DNA from: Carboxydothermus hydrogenoformans Z-2901
Lineage (GTDB): Bacteria; Bacillota; Z-2901; Carboxydothermales; Carboxydothermaceae
NCBI RefSeq assembly: GCF_000012865.1
Contig: NC_007503.1
Location: 2,239,001-2,303,000, forward strand
Reading direction: 5' to 3'
Length of the DNA stretch: 64,000 nt
This document shows, in pieces, positions 7,701 through 14,684 of this stretch. Numbering within the stretch: position 1 is the first letter of the stretch; every line of letters starts with the position of its first letter. Under the pieces are notes generated by a model that was not told the origin of the DNA, searched no databases, and saw nothing but the letters and a program-made list of their open reading frames with translations. A program made the position numbers and the translations under genes.

Positions 7701-7729
7701 TTGACACGTGTATATATACGTATTATAGT
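7701..7729 (+). promoter_or_regulatory. hicB promoter with overlapping palindrome
   Basis: A -35 TTGACA (7701-7706), 17-base spacer and -10 TATAGT (7724-7729). The spacer carries a near-perfect palindrome, ACGTGTATATATACGT, well placed for autorepression by the RHH domain of the HicB protein encoded 40 bases downstream. Confidence 0.7.
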
Positions 7730-7770
7730 TTACTCAGGATCAACTTATTAGAAAACAGAGGTTGTTATTT

Positions 7771-8184
7771 ATGTATAAAGACTTATATGTGTTTCCTGCC
7801 ATCTTTGACTATGCCGAAGATGGTATTTCCGTTGAATTCCCTGACCTTCCTGGATGTTTAACCTGTGGTGATAATACGGAAGAAGCTTTAAAAAATGCTA
7901 AAGAAGCTCTTGAACTTCATCTGTATGGTATGGAAAAAGACAATGAGCCAATTCCTGAACCAACACCTATAGACAAAATTAAGATTGAATCCAATCAAGT
8001 TCTCGTATTGGTAGAAGCCTGGATGCCATTAGTTCGCAGTGAAATGGATAATAAAGCGGTTAAAAAAACATTAACTATACCAAAGTGGTTAAACGACCTA
8101 GCTGAAAAAAAGAAAATTAATTTTTCTCGTGTTCTCCAGCAGGCTTTGAAGGAACAATTAGGTATAAAAGAACGGGAAATATAA
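7771..8184 (+). CDS. hicB: HicB-family antitoxin (orphan)
   Basis: A 137-residue protein. The N-terminal HicB fold reads YVFPAIFDYAEDGISVEFPD then LPGCLTCGDNTEEALKNAKE, the hallmark of partially degenerate RNase H-like HicB proteins. The C-terminus (AVKKTLTIPKWLNDLAEKKK onward) is a ribbon-helix-helix DNA-binding domain. ATG 7771 is supported by AGAGG nine bases upstream. No HicA toxin frame is found on either side, so it is either an orphan repressor or has lost its toxin. The upstream promoter contains a likely operator, and a strong terminator follows at 8305. Confidence 0.85.
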   Translation: MYKDLYVFPAIFDYAEDGISVEFPDLPGCLTCGDNTEEALKNAKEALELHLYGMEKDNEPIPEPTPIDKIKIESNQVLVLVEAWMPLVRSEMDNKAVKKTLTIPKWLNDLAEKKKINFSRVLQQALKEQLGIKEREI

Positions 8185-8304
8185 CTTTAATTTTAATTTA
8201 ACTATCTCATGCCAGGCAGTTAGGCCAATGCCAAGGAAATTTTCTATAAAATTAGCAAATGGTAACGGCAATAAATTCGAAAAGTTTAGCGCAAAAACAT
8301 TAAA

Positions 8305-8338
8305 CCACTTGGTTTTAAAAAAAACCAAGTGGCTTTTT
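8305..8338 (+). terminator. Rho-independent terminator after hicB
   Basis: CCACTTGGTTTT (8305-8316) pairs perfectly with AAAACCAAGTGG (8321-8332) around AAAA, followed by CTTTTT. Confidence 0.85.
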
Positions 8339-8559
8339 ACACGGATACCATTGATAGCTCAGGATATTGACTCCATAATTTCCCATCCAACAACCCGCCA
8401 TTTTTTCTCTTTCGCGTTCCGTATAAAATTATGCCAATGGCCAGGCAGTAGCAAACTCCCTGGCCAAAGAAAGTGAGCAAAATTTGCGTTCGCTTAATTT
8501 GAGCTAAATGTGGTCAATTAACGTGAGTAGTAACATTTTAATTTAAATGACATTTCTAG

Positions 8560-8664
8560 CTATTTTAAAATCTTTTCAATATTCATTTTTGCATAAAGGA
8601 TTCTATGGATTTCTACTTCATCTTAAGTGACCACATAGAACACCAAATAGTTTTTTTACCGTAA
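8560..8664 (-). pseudogene. RelE/ParE-type toxin C-terminal remnant (copy 2)
   Basis: Same remnant as at 146-249 (YLVFYVVT, then DEVEIHRILYAKMNIEKILK and stop), but a TAA replaces the GAA codon after VVT and the T-run upstream is one base longer, shifting frame. The N-terminal part of the toxin is missing here too, so the loss probably predates the duplication. Confidence 0.6.
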
Positions 8665-8952
8665 TTATACATTATTAGCATCTACCTTATCAGCAAGTCT
8701 TGACCTTAAATCAGAAAATACTTCATCATGCGAAAACCGCTTATTAGTCGTCTTTGCTTCCAACTCTGCTTCCTTCAGTTTGAAATAGATTTCACTTTCA
8801 AATAGTTTGCGTTCATAAGCTTCCATGCTCATTACAACCATATCACCGTAACCATTTTTGGTCAAAAACACCGGTTCTCCTGTTTCATGGACAATCCTTG
8901 ATATCTCGGCAAAATTATTTCTTAAATCCGAAACCGGTCTAATGTGTGGCAT
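8665..8952 (-). CDS. Phd/YefM-family antitoxin
   Basis: A 95-residue protein starting MPHIRPVSDLRNNFAEISRI. The Phd/YefM core continues through HETGEPVFLTKNGYGDMVVM and SMEAYERKLFESEI, with an acidic toxin-binding tail ending LADKVDANNV. ATG 8952 is chosen for the family-like start and the GGGGTGGTTAT ribosome-binding site; a longer open frame upstream has no support. The cognate toxin downstream is only a C-terminal remnant, so this is now an antitoxin without a toxin, perhaps kept as a repressor or an anti-addiction module. Confidence 0.8.
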   Translation of the reverse strand: MPHIRPVSDLRNNFAEISRIVHETGEPVFLTKNGYGDMVVMSMEAYERKLFESEIYFKLKEAELEAKTTNKRFSHDEVFSDLRSRLADKVDANNV

Positions 8953-9055
8953 ATAACCACCCCTTTCTTGATTTATCATAATTTTATCGTAATTATGATA
9001 TTTAATCAAGAACGATGCTTCAAACTTTGTGATTATCTTGTGAAAATTCCACAAG

Positions 9056-9217
9056 TCATGGGTTTTCAATATCTGTCCCCCGTTTAACTGCACTCTGCTG
9101 GCAATGATAACAAATAATATTACTTGGTTTAGGGTTCATATTCATTAAGTATTTTGCTACATTAAAATCGCTATCTGCAAAATTAAACCATTCGAAGGCA
9201 ATATCCCAATTATCCAT
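9056..9217 (-). pseudogene. HEPN-domain protein, N-terminal fragment
   Basis: The frame MDNWDIAFEWFNFADSDFNV then AKYLMNMNPKPSNIICYHCQ and QSAVK is the first half of a HEPN-domain protein of the MNT/HEPN type. It then passes into unrelated sequence (RGTDIENP) and stops, so the C-terminal half is missing. Its ATG at 9217 overlaps the stop of the upstream nucleotidyltransferase remnant, the normal operon arrangement. The breakpoint lies about 60 bases from the edge of the repeat copy at 8430-8990. Confidence 0.7.
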
Positions 9218-9345
9218 AAATTTTGATACCTTCCCGGGCAATTTTATACTCTAAGGTTGATTTAAGTTGCGAACGCTTTAAAAATTCCTCATTACTATAA
9301 ATTAAAAGGTCAACCGGAACTTTAACATTTTGGCGCATCCACTTA
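9210..9345 (-). pseudogene. Minimal nucleotidyltransferase, C-terminal fragment
   Basis: The minus strand reads IKWMRQNVKVPVDLLIYSNE, then EFLKRSQLKSTLEYKIAREG and IKIYG and stop. This is the usual end of an MNT-type nucleotidyltransferase, the antitoxin partner of HEPN toxins. The catalytic GSxxxG...DxD half is absent, cut where the Uma2-type gene ends (9343). With the HEPN fragment it marks a dead MNT/HEPN pair, whereas an intact pair exists at 25611-26226. Confidence 0.65.
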
Positions 9346-9918
9346 ATACGCAAACACAGGTTTTAAATCAACGATAAGATCGTCAAAAATGGATACTCTG
9401 ATTACATCATCATCCGTATATATCTCTGGTCTGCCATACCTTTTGTTGGCTTGCAAAGTAAATACACTTATAATTTTGCTGTCAGGCTCTACTATCCAAT
9501 ATTCTTTTACACCAAATTTTTCATATAAATTAAATTTTTCTACTTTATCTTTTCTTGCGGTAGATGGAGATACAATCTCTACAATTAAATCAGGAGCTCC
9601 TTTGCATCCCTCAGCATCAAGTTTTGCTTCATCACATACCACCACTATATCAGGCTCAACAACAGTTTTTATATCTTCATCATTTTTTTCATTACTGGAA
9701 GGAAGCCTAACACCAAAAGGTGCATGATAGACCTTGCATGGCTTATCTTTAAGGTAATTGTAAAACTGATTAAAGATCGCTCCCGAAATTTCCTGGTGAA
9801 TTCTTGACGGCGGTGCCAGCAAATAAACCTGTCCATCAATTAATTCAATTCTTTCCTCTTCCGGCCAGGTCAAATAATCAACATACGTATATATTTTATC
9901 TTTTTTGGGTAATGGCAT
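9343..9918 (-). CDS. Uma2-family (DUF820) PD-(D/E)XK endonuclease-like protein
   Basis: A 191-residue protein with the Uma2 pattern: RIELIDGQVYLLAPPSRIHQ at the N-terminus, VEPDIVVVCD with the first acidic residue, and PDLIVEIVSPSTARKDKVEK, where the glutamate and lysine fall as expected. The last part is KEYWIVEPDSK. These proteins are common in thermophilic Firmicutes and cyanobacteria, often in multiple copies. The fold is nuclease-like but the biological role is unsettled. It is transcribed alone, with a GGAGG-type site before the ATG, and its stop abuts the nucleotidyltransferase fragment. Confidence 0.85.
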   Translation of the reverse strand: MPLPKKDKIYTYVDYLTWPEEERIELIDGQVYLLAPPSRIHQEISGAIFNQFYNYLKDKPCKVYHAPFGVRLPSSNEKNDEDIKTVVEPDIVVVCDEAKLDAEGCKGAPDLIVEIVSPSTARKDKVEKFNLYEKFGVKEYWIVEPDSKIISVFTLQANKRYGRPEIYTDDDVIRVSIFDDLIVDLKPVFAY

Positions 9919-10137
9919 ATTGCCGCCTCCTGTTCCAAGCTTTTACCCCACCAGCATCAGTATATCCTGTGATACTATTATATAGTTAATGTTAATTTTT
10001 TACAATATGTACCTTTTGCTTTGCCACAGTCGCACAAAAAAACCCAGCTTTACAGCCGGGGCGCTTCCTATCCCTTAATTTTGCGGCCAGTTTTCACTAA
10101 AATCATTAAAACCAATTTCTCATTGCTTTTATCTGTT
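9919..10137. other. Intergenic, no gene seen
   Basis: A short GC-richer stretch at 10035-10070 with a weak CCC/GGGG hairpin may be a terminator remnant; otherwise nothing. Confidence 0.4.
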
Positions 10138-10281
10138 TTATTTTTTCTTTTTACAAATTCTTTTTAAAAACTTAACCATCCCGGTAAATCCTTCTATAGT
10201 TGCTTTTATCCTTTCAAAAACAATTACGAAAACTATTGCAAAAAACAGTACTTTGGTTATATAAAAGGAAATTGGGTCCAT
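10138..10281 (-). CDS. Small single-pass membrane protein, unknown
   Basis: A 47-residue protein: MDPISFYITKVLFFAIVFVI, a hydrophobic helix, then a charged tail ending FLKRICKKKK, suggesting an N-out, basic-inside topology. I chose ATG 10281 because AAGGTGAT lies just before it; an upstream in-frame ATG at 10329 lacks a site. No family recognised. It could be a chance frame, though start signal and topology are good. Confidence 0.4.
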   Translation of the reverse strand: MDPISFYITKVLFFAIVFVIVFERIKATIEGFTGMVKFLKRICKKKK

Positions 10282-10368
10282 CCATATCACCTTCGACCGA
10301 GGGAAAATTTCCACCTCATACTGTTTCAATTAAACGCTATCCTCAAAGGTTAGGGATTTTTATTATAA

Positions 10369-11055
10369 TTATTTATCTAATCCTTCAAGGTATTTTACAG
10401 CAAATCCACCATAAGTTTCGCCAAAAATATAAACATATGGTTCAGGTATTTTGTAATGGTAAAGCAAATCAGGTTTTAAGTAATAGTCATAAATTACACC
10501 CTGAGACTGGTCATCCCAAGTTGTGTCTAACGCCAGCCACTGGCCATCAATATACACTTCATTCCACTCATGCCCGCCACCAGCTATACCAACAACAGTT
10601 CTTGTAGGTATACCAACAGCTCTAGCAAGTGCAGCAAAAAGATAGCTGTAATGACGGCATACTCCTTTCTTTGTCAATAACACTTGAACCGAATTCTTTT
10701 CATTCTCCATAGTTAAATTATCTTCATCGCTATTATACTCAACAGTATTCACCACAAAATCATGTAATGCTTTTACTTTATCTTTTAAATCGCTTAAGCC
10801 ACTGGTAATTTTGTTGGCTGTATCAATTATTAAAGGGTCATCCGAATTAACTAACCCTGAAAGCATTATGTATGATTTGTCTTTAATTCCATAAACCGCA
10901 AATTTTATTACTTTAACACCTGACATGCCATTTTTATTAAAACCTAAATAATAAATGCCGCTTCCATGGTTGAAATAAAGTTTTATCTCACCATCAGCCA
11001 AATCATTCTTCCCAATAAGTTGAATAATACCTGCTTCAATACCATTGGGCAACAT
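10369..11055 (-). CDS. Transglutaminase-like protein, probably 5'-truncated
   Basis: 228 residues. The C-terminal half is a transglutaminase core with the Cys in KKGVCRHYSYLFAALARAVG, His in GGGHEWNEVYIDGQW and Asp in LALDTTWDD, the full Cys-His-Asp triad. The N-terminal part is beta-rich and unassigned. There is no ribosome-binding site before the first ATG and no signal peptide, whereas such bacterial proteins are normally exported, so the 5' end was probably lost when the adjacent transposon (left end near 11,100) arrived. The product may be inactive for lack of export rather than lack of catalytic residues. Confidence 0.7.
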   Translation of the reverse strand: MLPNGIEAGIIQLIGKNDLADGEIKLYFNHGSGIYYLGFNKNGMSGVKVIKFAVYGIKDKSYIMLSGLVNSDDPLIIDTANKITSGLSDLKDKVKALHDFVVNTVEYNSDEDNLTMENEKNSVQVLLTKKGVCRHYSYLFAALARAVGIPTRTVVGIAGGGHEWNEVYIDGQWLALDTTWDDQSQGVIYDYYLKPDLLYHYKIPEPYVYIFGETYGGFAVKYLEGLDK

Positions 11056-11189
11056 ATAATATTGTTATTTAGCAAATTATCTTCTCTCAAATCCCCAGAA
11101 ATTTTTCAAAATAAAACAGCGGCTTAACCTTTTTAGACCACAAATATTTTGCTATAATTTTTGCAAAATATTTGGGGTGATTTATTTTG

Positions 11190-11711
11190 ATGATTTTTTA
11201 TGATTTTGGCTTATCTGTCCGGGAATATGCCCGGCGGGGCAAAAAGAATGATTTTCCCGATGTTGACATTTGCCCACATTGTAAAGGGCATATTAGACTG
11301 TTACGGCATGGGTTTTATTTTAGATACGCCGTCACTAATAATAACGTTTTTTCCATCCCTATTTGCCGTTTAAGATGTCCTTCCTGTGGTAAAACCGTCT
11401 CAATTATCCCTTCTTTCTTACTTCCGTACTTTCAGCATACTGTGGCTACTATTTTGATAAAACTTAAACATTACTTCCTTTATCGAAAAGTCATAGGTTA
11501 TCGTCAGTTATTGGAGTTTTTTAATCAAAGGTTTAGGAAAAATCTAACCCGTATCGAGATGTTTTTCCGAGATGTCGGCTTTAGGGGCGTTTTTCCTTTT
11601 AACCCAAAAGAAAAAGCCATAAAGTTGGTGGAAATGCTCCTGGCTTTGGGCAAAACTCCCCTCCTGAAAAGGGGCATCGGACATTTCCCACTTAACTTTA
11701 TGGCAAGTTAA
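11190..11711 (+). CDS. Transposon-associated zinc-ribbon protein (DUF6431-like)
   Basis: 173 residues. Two CxxC pairs, ICPHCKGH and LRCPSCGKT, bracket a region matching a zinc ribbon. A helical part (TILIKLKHYFLYRKVIGYRQ) follows. Such proteins accompany DDE transposase/ATPase elements in Firmicutes and may help in DNA binding. ATG 11190 is preceded by GGGGTGAT; a TTG three bases earlier is in frame. The last 25 residues (KTPLLKRGIGHFPLNFMAS) look unlike a folded end, and a small CCCCT/AGGGG hairpin is embedded, so the 3' end may be altered. Confidence 0.7.
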   Translation: MIFYDFGLSVREYARRGKKNDFPDVDICPHCKGHIRLLRHGFYFRYAVTNNNVFSIPICRLRCPSCGKTVSIIPSFLLPYFQHTVATILIKLKHYFLYRKVIGYRQLLEFFNQRFRKNLTRIEMFFRDVGFRGVFPFNPKEKAIKLVEMLLALGKTPLLKRGIGHFPLNFMAS

Positions 11712-11823
11712 TTCTATCATTTTTTCTCCCTCCTGAAAACTATTTTTTGCTTCCACAAACCTTTTGCGTGGTATTCTTTTTCCTCCCAGGTTAAAATGGT
11801 CTCATGGATGGTTAACCGGTTAG

Positions 11824-11841
11824 CCTCCTTCTAAAAGGAGG
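11824..11841 (+). promoter_or_regulatory. Hairpin sequestering the transposase ribosome-binding site
   Basis: CCTCCTT (11824-11830) pairs fully with AAGGAGG (11835-11841) around CTAA. The right arm is the Shine-Dalgarno of the transposase ATG at 11848. A T-run (GTTTTT) follows, so the same hairpin could also act as a weak terminator. Either way it should keep transposase levels low. Confidence 0.75.
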
Positions 11842-11847
11842 GTTTTT

Positions 11848-13095
11848 ATGGATGAAAAAGTGCGTGAAAAGGTGGCTCTTTTCCGTTATGGCCTTCTGGC
11901 TCCTGTTCTAAATGGCCAGGTGTCTAATCAGCAGGAGTATTTTGCCCAAATTTGCTCTAAGGTTCATGAGGTGCCTTTTTATGGCCCTAAAGAATTTACT
12001 CCTAAAACTCTGGCCGGCTGGCTTCTTTCTTACCGCCGGTTTGGTTTTGATGGCCTTAAGCCTAAAATTCGTTCGGATCGGGGAAAACATCGAGTGCTTT
12101 CCCGGGAGCAGGAAGAGTATTTAATAGCTTTACGAAAAGAGCTCAGGGATTTGCCTGCTTCCGTTTTTTATGAACGCTTAGTGGATAGGGGTGAGATTTT
12201 ACCTAAGGATGTTTCCTATGCTACGGTTTATAGGCTACTGAAAAAGTATGGTTTGGTCGGTAATGAGTCCCCCAAATCCCCTGAACGCAAAAGGTTTTCT
12301 TATGATACGGTTAATGTTCTCTGGCAGGGAGATATGTCTGTTGGTCCGTATATTGTGCAAAATGGCAAAAAGCTAAAGACTTTTCTTTTTGCTTTTATTG
12401 ATGATTGCTCAAGATTGGTTCCTTTTGCCCAGTTTTTCTTTTCAGAAAAGTTTGAGTCTCTACGAACTGTGTTCAAGGAAGCGTTAATTCGCCGGGGTAT
12501 CCCTAAGATGGTTTATGTAGATAACGGCAAAATTTATCGCTCCGATACTTTCCAAATTGCTTGTGCCAGTCTTGGTATTATCCTGACCCATACCCAGCCT
12601 TATGATGCTCCCAGTAAGGGAAAAATAGAACGGTTCTTTGGTACGGTTAAGACCCGCTTTTTCCCTTTGCTGAAAGAAAAACCGGCATCTTCTTTAGAGG
12701 AGCTAAACCGCCGCTTCTGGCAGTGGTTAGAGGAAGATTACCACCGAAAAGTCCATGCCTCTCTGGGTATGACTCCTTTAGATGTTTATTTATCTCAGGT
12801 AAGTCAGGTGCGGATGATTGATGACCCCGCTTCCCTTGACCCGCTGTTTTTGAAAAGGGAAATGCGTAAGGTGAAACATGATGGCACTATTTCCGTTAAT
12901 AATAAGCTGTATGAAGTACCACCCCGGTTTATTGGCCAAAAAATTGAAGTCCGTTTTGATGAAGATGTGGTTTATGTTTATGAAAATGGCATAGCTGTAG
13001 ATAAAGCTATCCCGGTTAATTTCGCTGATAATGCCAAGGTAAAACGCCATCGCTCGCTTTCTTTTCAGGCTATGCTGGCGGGAAAGGAGGAGTAA
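11848..13095 (+). CDS. DDE transposase/integrase (rve plus Mu-type C-terminal domain)
   Basis: A 415-residue protein. The N-terminal helical DNA-binding part includes RFGFDGLKPKIRSDRGKHRV. The integrase core has D in LWQGDMSVG, D in MVYVDNGKIYRS and E in SKGKIERFFGT, followed by a beta-barrel C-terminus (KHDGTISVNNKLYEVPPRFI). The complete catalytic triad and length suggest an active enzyme. Translation starts at ATG 11848 from an AGGAGG site hidden in a hairpin. The ATPase gene follows with a 3-base gap, consistent with coupled translation as in TniA/TniB-like systems. Confidence 0.92.
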   Translation: MDEKVREKVALFRYGLLAPVLNGQVSNQQEYFAQICSKVHEVPFYGPKEFTPKTLAGWLLSYRRFGFDGLKPKIRSDRGKHRVLSREQEEYLIALRKELRDLPASVFYERLVDRGEILPKDVSYATVYRLLKKYGLVGNESPKSPERKRFSYDTVNVLWQGDMSVGPYIVQNGKKLKTFLFAFIDDCSRLVPFAQFFFSEKFESLRTVFKEALIRRGIPKMVYVDNGKIYRSDTFQIACASLGIILTHTQPYDAPSKGKIERFFGTVKTRFFPLLKEKPASSLEELNRRFWQWLEEDYHRKVHASLGMTPLDVYLSQVSQVRMIDDPASLDPLFLKREMRKVKHDGTISVNNKLYEVPPRFIGQKIEVRFDEDVVYVYENGIAVDKAIPVNFADNAKVKRHRSLSFQAMLAGKEE

Positions 13096-13098
13096 TCG

Positions 13099-14049
13099 GT
13101 GTATCGAGCTTTTTATTCTTTGACCAAAGCCCCTTTTACTAAAGAAATCAAAACCGCTGATTCTTTCCTGTCAACTTCTTTTTCCGAAACGATGGCCCGA
13201 CTTGAGTATCTAAAAAAGACCCGTGGCATTGGCCTGATTGCTGGAGAACCAGGAGCCGGTAAAACTTTTGCTCTTCGAGCTTTTGCTGAAAGTCTCAATC
13301 CTTCTCTGTATAAGGTGCTTTATTTCCCCCTATCCACCGGTACAGTTATGGATTTCTACCGGGGGTTGGCTATAGCTCTGGGGGAAGAACCTAAGTTTCG
13401 CAAGGTGGATCTTTTTCACCAGATTCAAACCGCTGTCCTCAGGTTTTTTCGGGAAAGAAAGATTACTCCGGTTTTTATCTTAGATGAGATGCAAATGGCT
13501 AAAGACCTTTTCCTTTGCGATATAAATATCCTCTTTAACTTTAGCATGGATTCGGAAAATCCGTTTATCTTAATTCTCTCTGGCCTTCCGCATCTCTTAG
13601 ATAAGCTTTCCTTAAACCAGAATAGGCCTCTGGCCCAAAGGATTGCCATGAGCTATAAAGTTGAGCCTTTGACCCGGGAAGAGGTAGCAGGCTACATCCA
13701 GCATCAAATGGAGCTTGCCGGAGCCAAACACAGTATATTTTCCGAACAAGCTATCGAAGCTATTGCTTCTTTATCCCGGGGGTGGCCCCGGTTAATCAAT
13801 AAGCTTGCTACCCATTGCTTGCTTTATGGTTTCCAGGCTAAAAAGGAAATCATTGATGCTGAGGTGGTTAGGTTAGCGGCTTTTTGGATGCTGGTTTCTA
13901 ATCTTGCCCGGTCGCACTTTTGCGGCCGGTTTTCTTTTTATTTTTCTTTGCTAAAATTCTGTGATATTTTGCAAAAGGTTTTACTGGCCTACCAAATTAA
14001 TTTGCAATTTTTGCAGATTACAGCTACCTCCTATGCTATTTTATTTTGA
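13099..14049 (+). CDS. Transposon AAA ATPase (ExeA/TniB-like)
   Basis: A protein of 316 residues as read, GTG start with AAAGGAGG just upstream. Walker A is GEPGAGKTFALRAF, Walker B is PVFILDEMQMA, and a later arginine-rich segment (RGWPRLINKLATH) matches the sensor-2 region of ExeA-like ATPases. It likely controls target selection for the adjacent DDE enzyme. The last 45 residues (after DAEVVRLAAFWM) look non-native and run through a rho-independent terminator into the transposon end. A one-base shift at the TTTTT near 13881 would end the protein at about 13894. Confidence 0.85.
   Translation: MYRAFYSLTKAPFTKEIKTADSFLSTSFSETMARLEYLKKTRGIGLIAGEPGAGKTFALRAFAESLNPSLYKVLYFPLSTGTVMDFYRGLAIALGEEPKFRKVDLFHQIQTAVLRFFRERKITPVFILDEMQMAKDLFLCDINILFNFSMDSENPFILILSGLPHLLDKLSLNQNRPLAQRIAMSYKVEPLTREEVAGYIQHQMELAGAKHSIFSEQAIEAIASLSRGWPRLINKLATHCLLYGFQAKKEIIDAEVVRLAAFWMLVSNLARSHFCGRFSFYFSLLKFCDILQKVLLAYQINLQFLQITATSYAILF
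13908..13940 (+). terminator. Terminator at the end of the transposon operon
   Basis: CCGGTCGCA (13908-13916) pairs with TGCGGCCGG (13921-13929) around CTTT, followed by TTTTCTTTTTATTTTT. It lies inside the annotated 3' end of the ATPase frame. Confidence 0.7.
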
Positions 14050-14083
14050 AATATTGGTGCCCAAATAATTTGCAAGTTCACAG
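13985..14083. repeat. Right end of the transposon
   Basis: Contains repeated TTTGCAA motifs and the terminal TTTGCAAGTTCACA; matches 2225-2332 along its whole length. The terminus is inferred from where similarity stops and where the HD-domain frame is interrupted. Confidence 0.75.
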
Positions 14084-14327
14084 AATCCCTTAATAAATAA
14101 TCTGCCCGGTCAGCATCTAACTGGCTTGAAAGTAAATCCCTCCAGATAAGCGCTCCATCTTTTGGCAAACTTCCTTCAATAAATCTGGCAACCTGTTCCG
14201 CAGTAATTTGATAATTTTTTTGATTTATTGGATGTTGTTCAATAACCTCTTTAAAAAAATGTCTAATTATTGCTGCGGAATAATGCTCATGTTTATACGC
14301 TTTATTAGTTTTCGGATTGGTTGGCAT
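14084..14327 (-). pseudogene. HD-domain phosphohydrolase, internal fragment
   Basis: The frame reads PKTNKAYKHEHYSAAIIRHF near its start and LLSSQLDADRADYLLRDS at its end, a recognisable stretch of HD-superfamily phosphohydrolases (metal-binding HE and the DxDRxDYLLRDS segment). The N-terminal region with the HD motif is absent, and translation passes into the transposon end right after RDS. A GGGGGAAG sequence sits before the ATG but is probably fortuitous, because this is the middle of the family. The missing 3' half is not found on the other side of the transposon. Confidence 0.75.
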
Positions 14328-14337
14328 TAAATCTTCC

Positions 14338-14515
14338 CCCGCATGGGAAAAAGGTTATAGTTATGACTTTTTCGGTGATGTTGCCGGAGGTATCTTTTAC
14401 CTGTACCTTAATCGGATTGGGGCCTTCCGATAGTGTTACGATAATGCTCACCTCCGCATTTTTTGTTCCGACCGCAATGACTTTACCAGCGATGCGGTTA
14501 CGGTTTCAGAGTATA
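14338..14515 (-). pseudogene. Fragment of a third S-layer-type Ig domain
   Basis: The minus strand encodes RIAGKVIAVGTKNAEVSIIV then TLSEGPNPIKVQVKDTSGNI and TEKVITITF. This lines up with the last Ig-like domain of the two neighbouring surface proteins, where the segment reads EGKNTITVEAADVAGN and EGDNTIVVEAADLAGN. There is no start, and a stop interrupts the frame upstream. It appears to be the remnant of a third paralog now joined to the HD-domain fragment. Confidence 0.65.
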
Positions 14516-14581
14516 GCAATTTTTTGATACCAGCGATACTTAACCATTTTTAACAACCCCTTGCATTTGATATTTAAAAAA

Positions 14582-14609
14582 GGAGCGGTTAAAAACCCGC
14601 TCCTTTTTT
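14582..14609. terminator. Bidirectional hairpin terminator
   Basis: GGAGCGG (14582-14588) pairs with CCGCTCC (14597-14603), flanked by A-run on the left and T-run on the right. Confidence 0.7.
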
Positions 14610-14651
14610 AAATTTGCTTGTTTCATGACCATAATTTAAATTTACGTAGTA

Positions 14652-14680
14652 AAAAACCCCGGGATTTAACCCGGGGTTTT
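14652..14680 (-). terminator. Terminator of the first S-layer gene
   Basis: AAAACCCCGGG pairs with CCCGGGGTTTT around ATTTAA; on the minus strand it follows the stop codon by a few bases and ends in a T-run. Confidence 0.8.
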
Positions 14681-14684
14681 GGTG

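Larger units (their letters stand above)
8430..8990. repeat. Direct repeat, copy 2 (Phd/RelE module)
   Basis: Second copy of the sequence at 7-460, here with a full-length antitoxin. A GGCCAGG/CCTGGCC hairpin at its left edge (near 8440-8466) is shared by both copies. The RelE remnant carries a stop codon and an extra T relative to copy 1, so the copies have decayed independently. Confidence 0.85.
11090..14083 (+). mobile_element. Three-gene transposon (zinc-ribbon, DDE transposase, AAA ATPase)
   Basis: Three co-oriented genes, with repeated TTTGCAA-type motifs on both sides. The right end is well defined: TTTGCAAGTTCACA at 14070-14083 is also the edge of the orphan copy at 2332 and interrupts an HD-domain gene. 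The left end is uncertain; motifs resembling the right end (ATATTTTGCTATAATTTTTG, TTGCAAAATATTTG) lie at 11146-11174. Flanking genes on the two sides do not match, so deletion accompanied or followed insertion. Confidence 0.75.
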
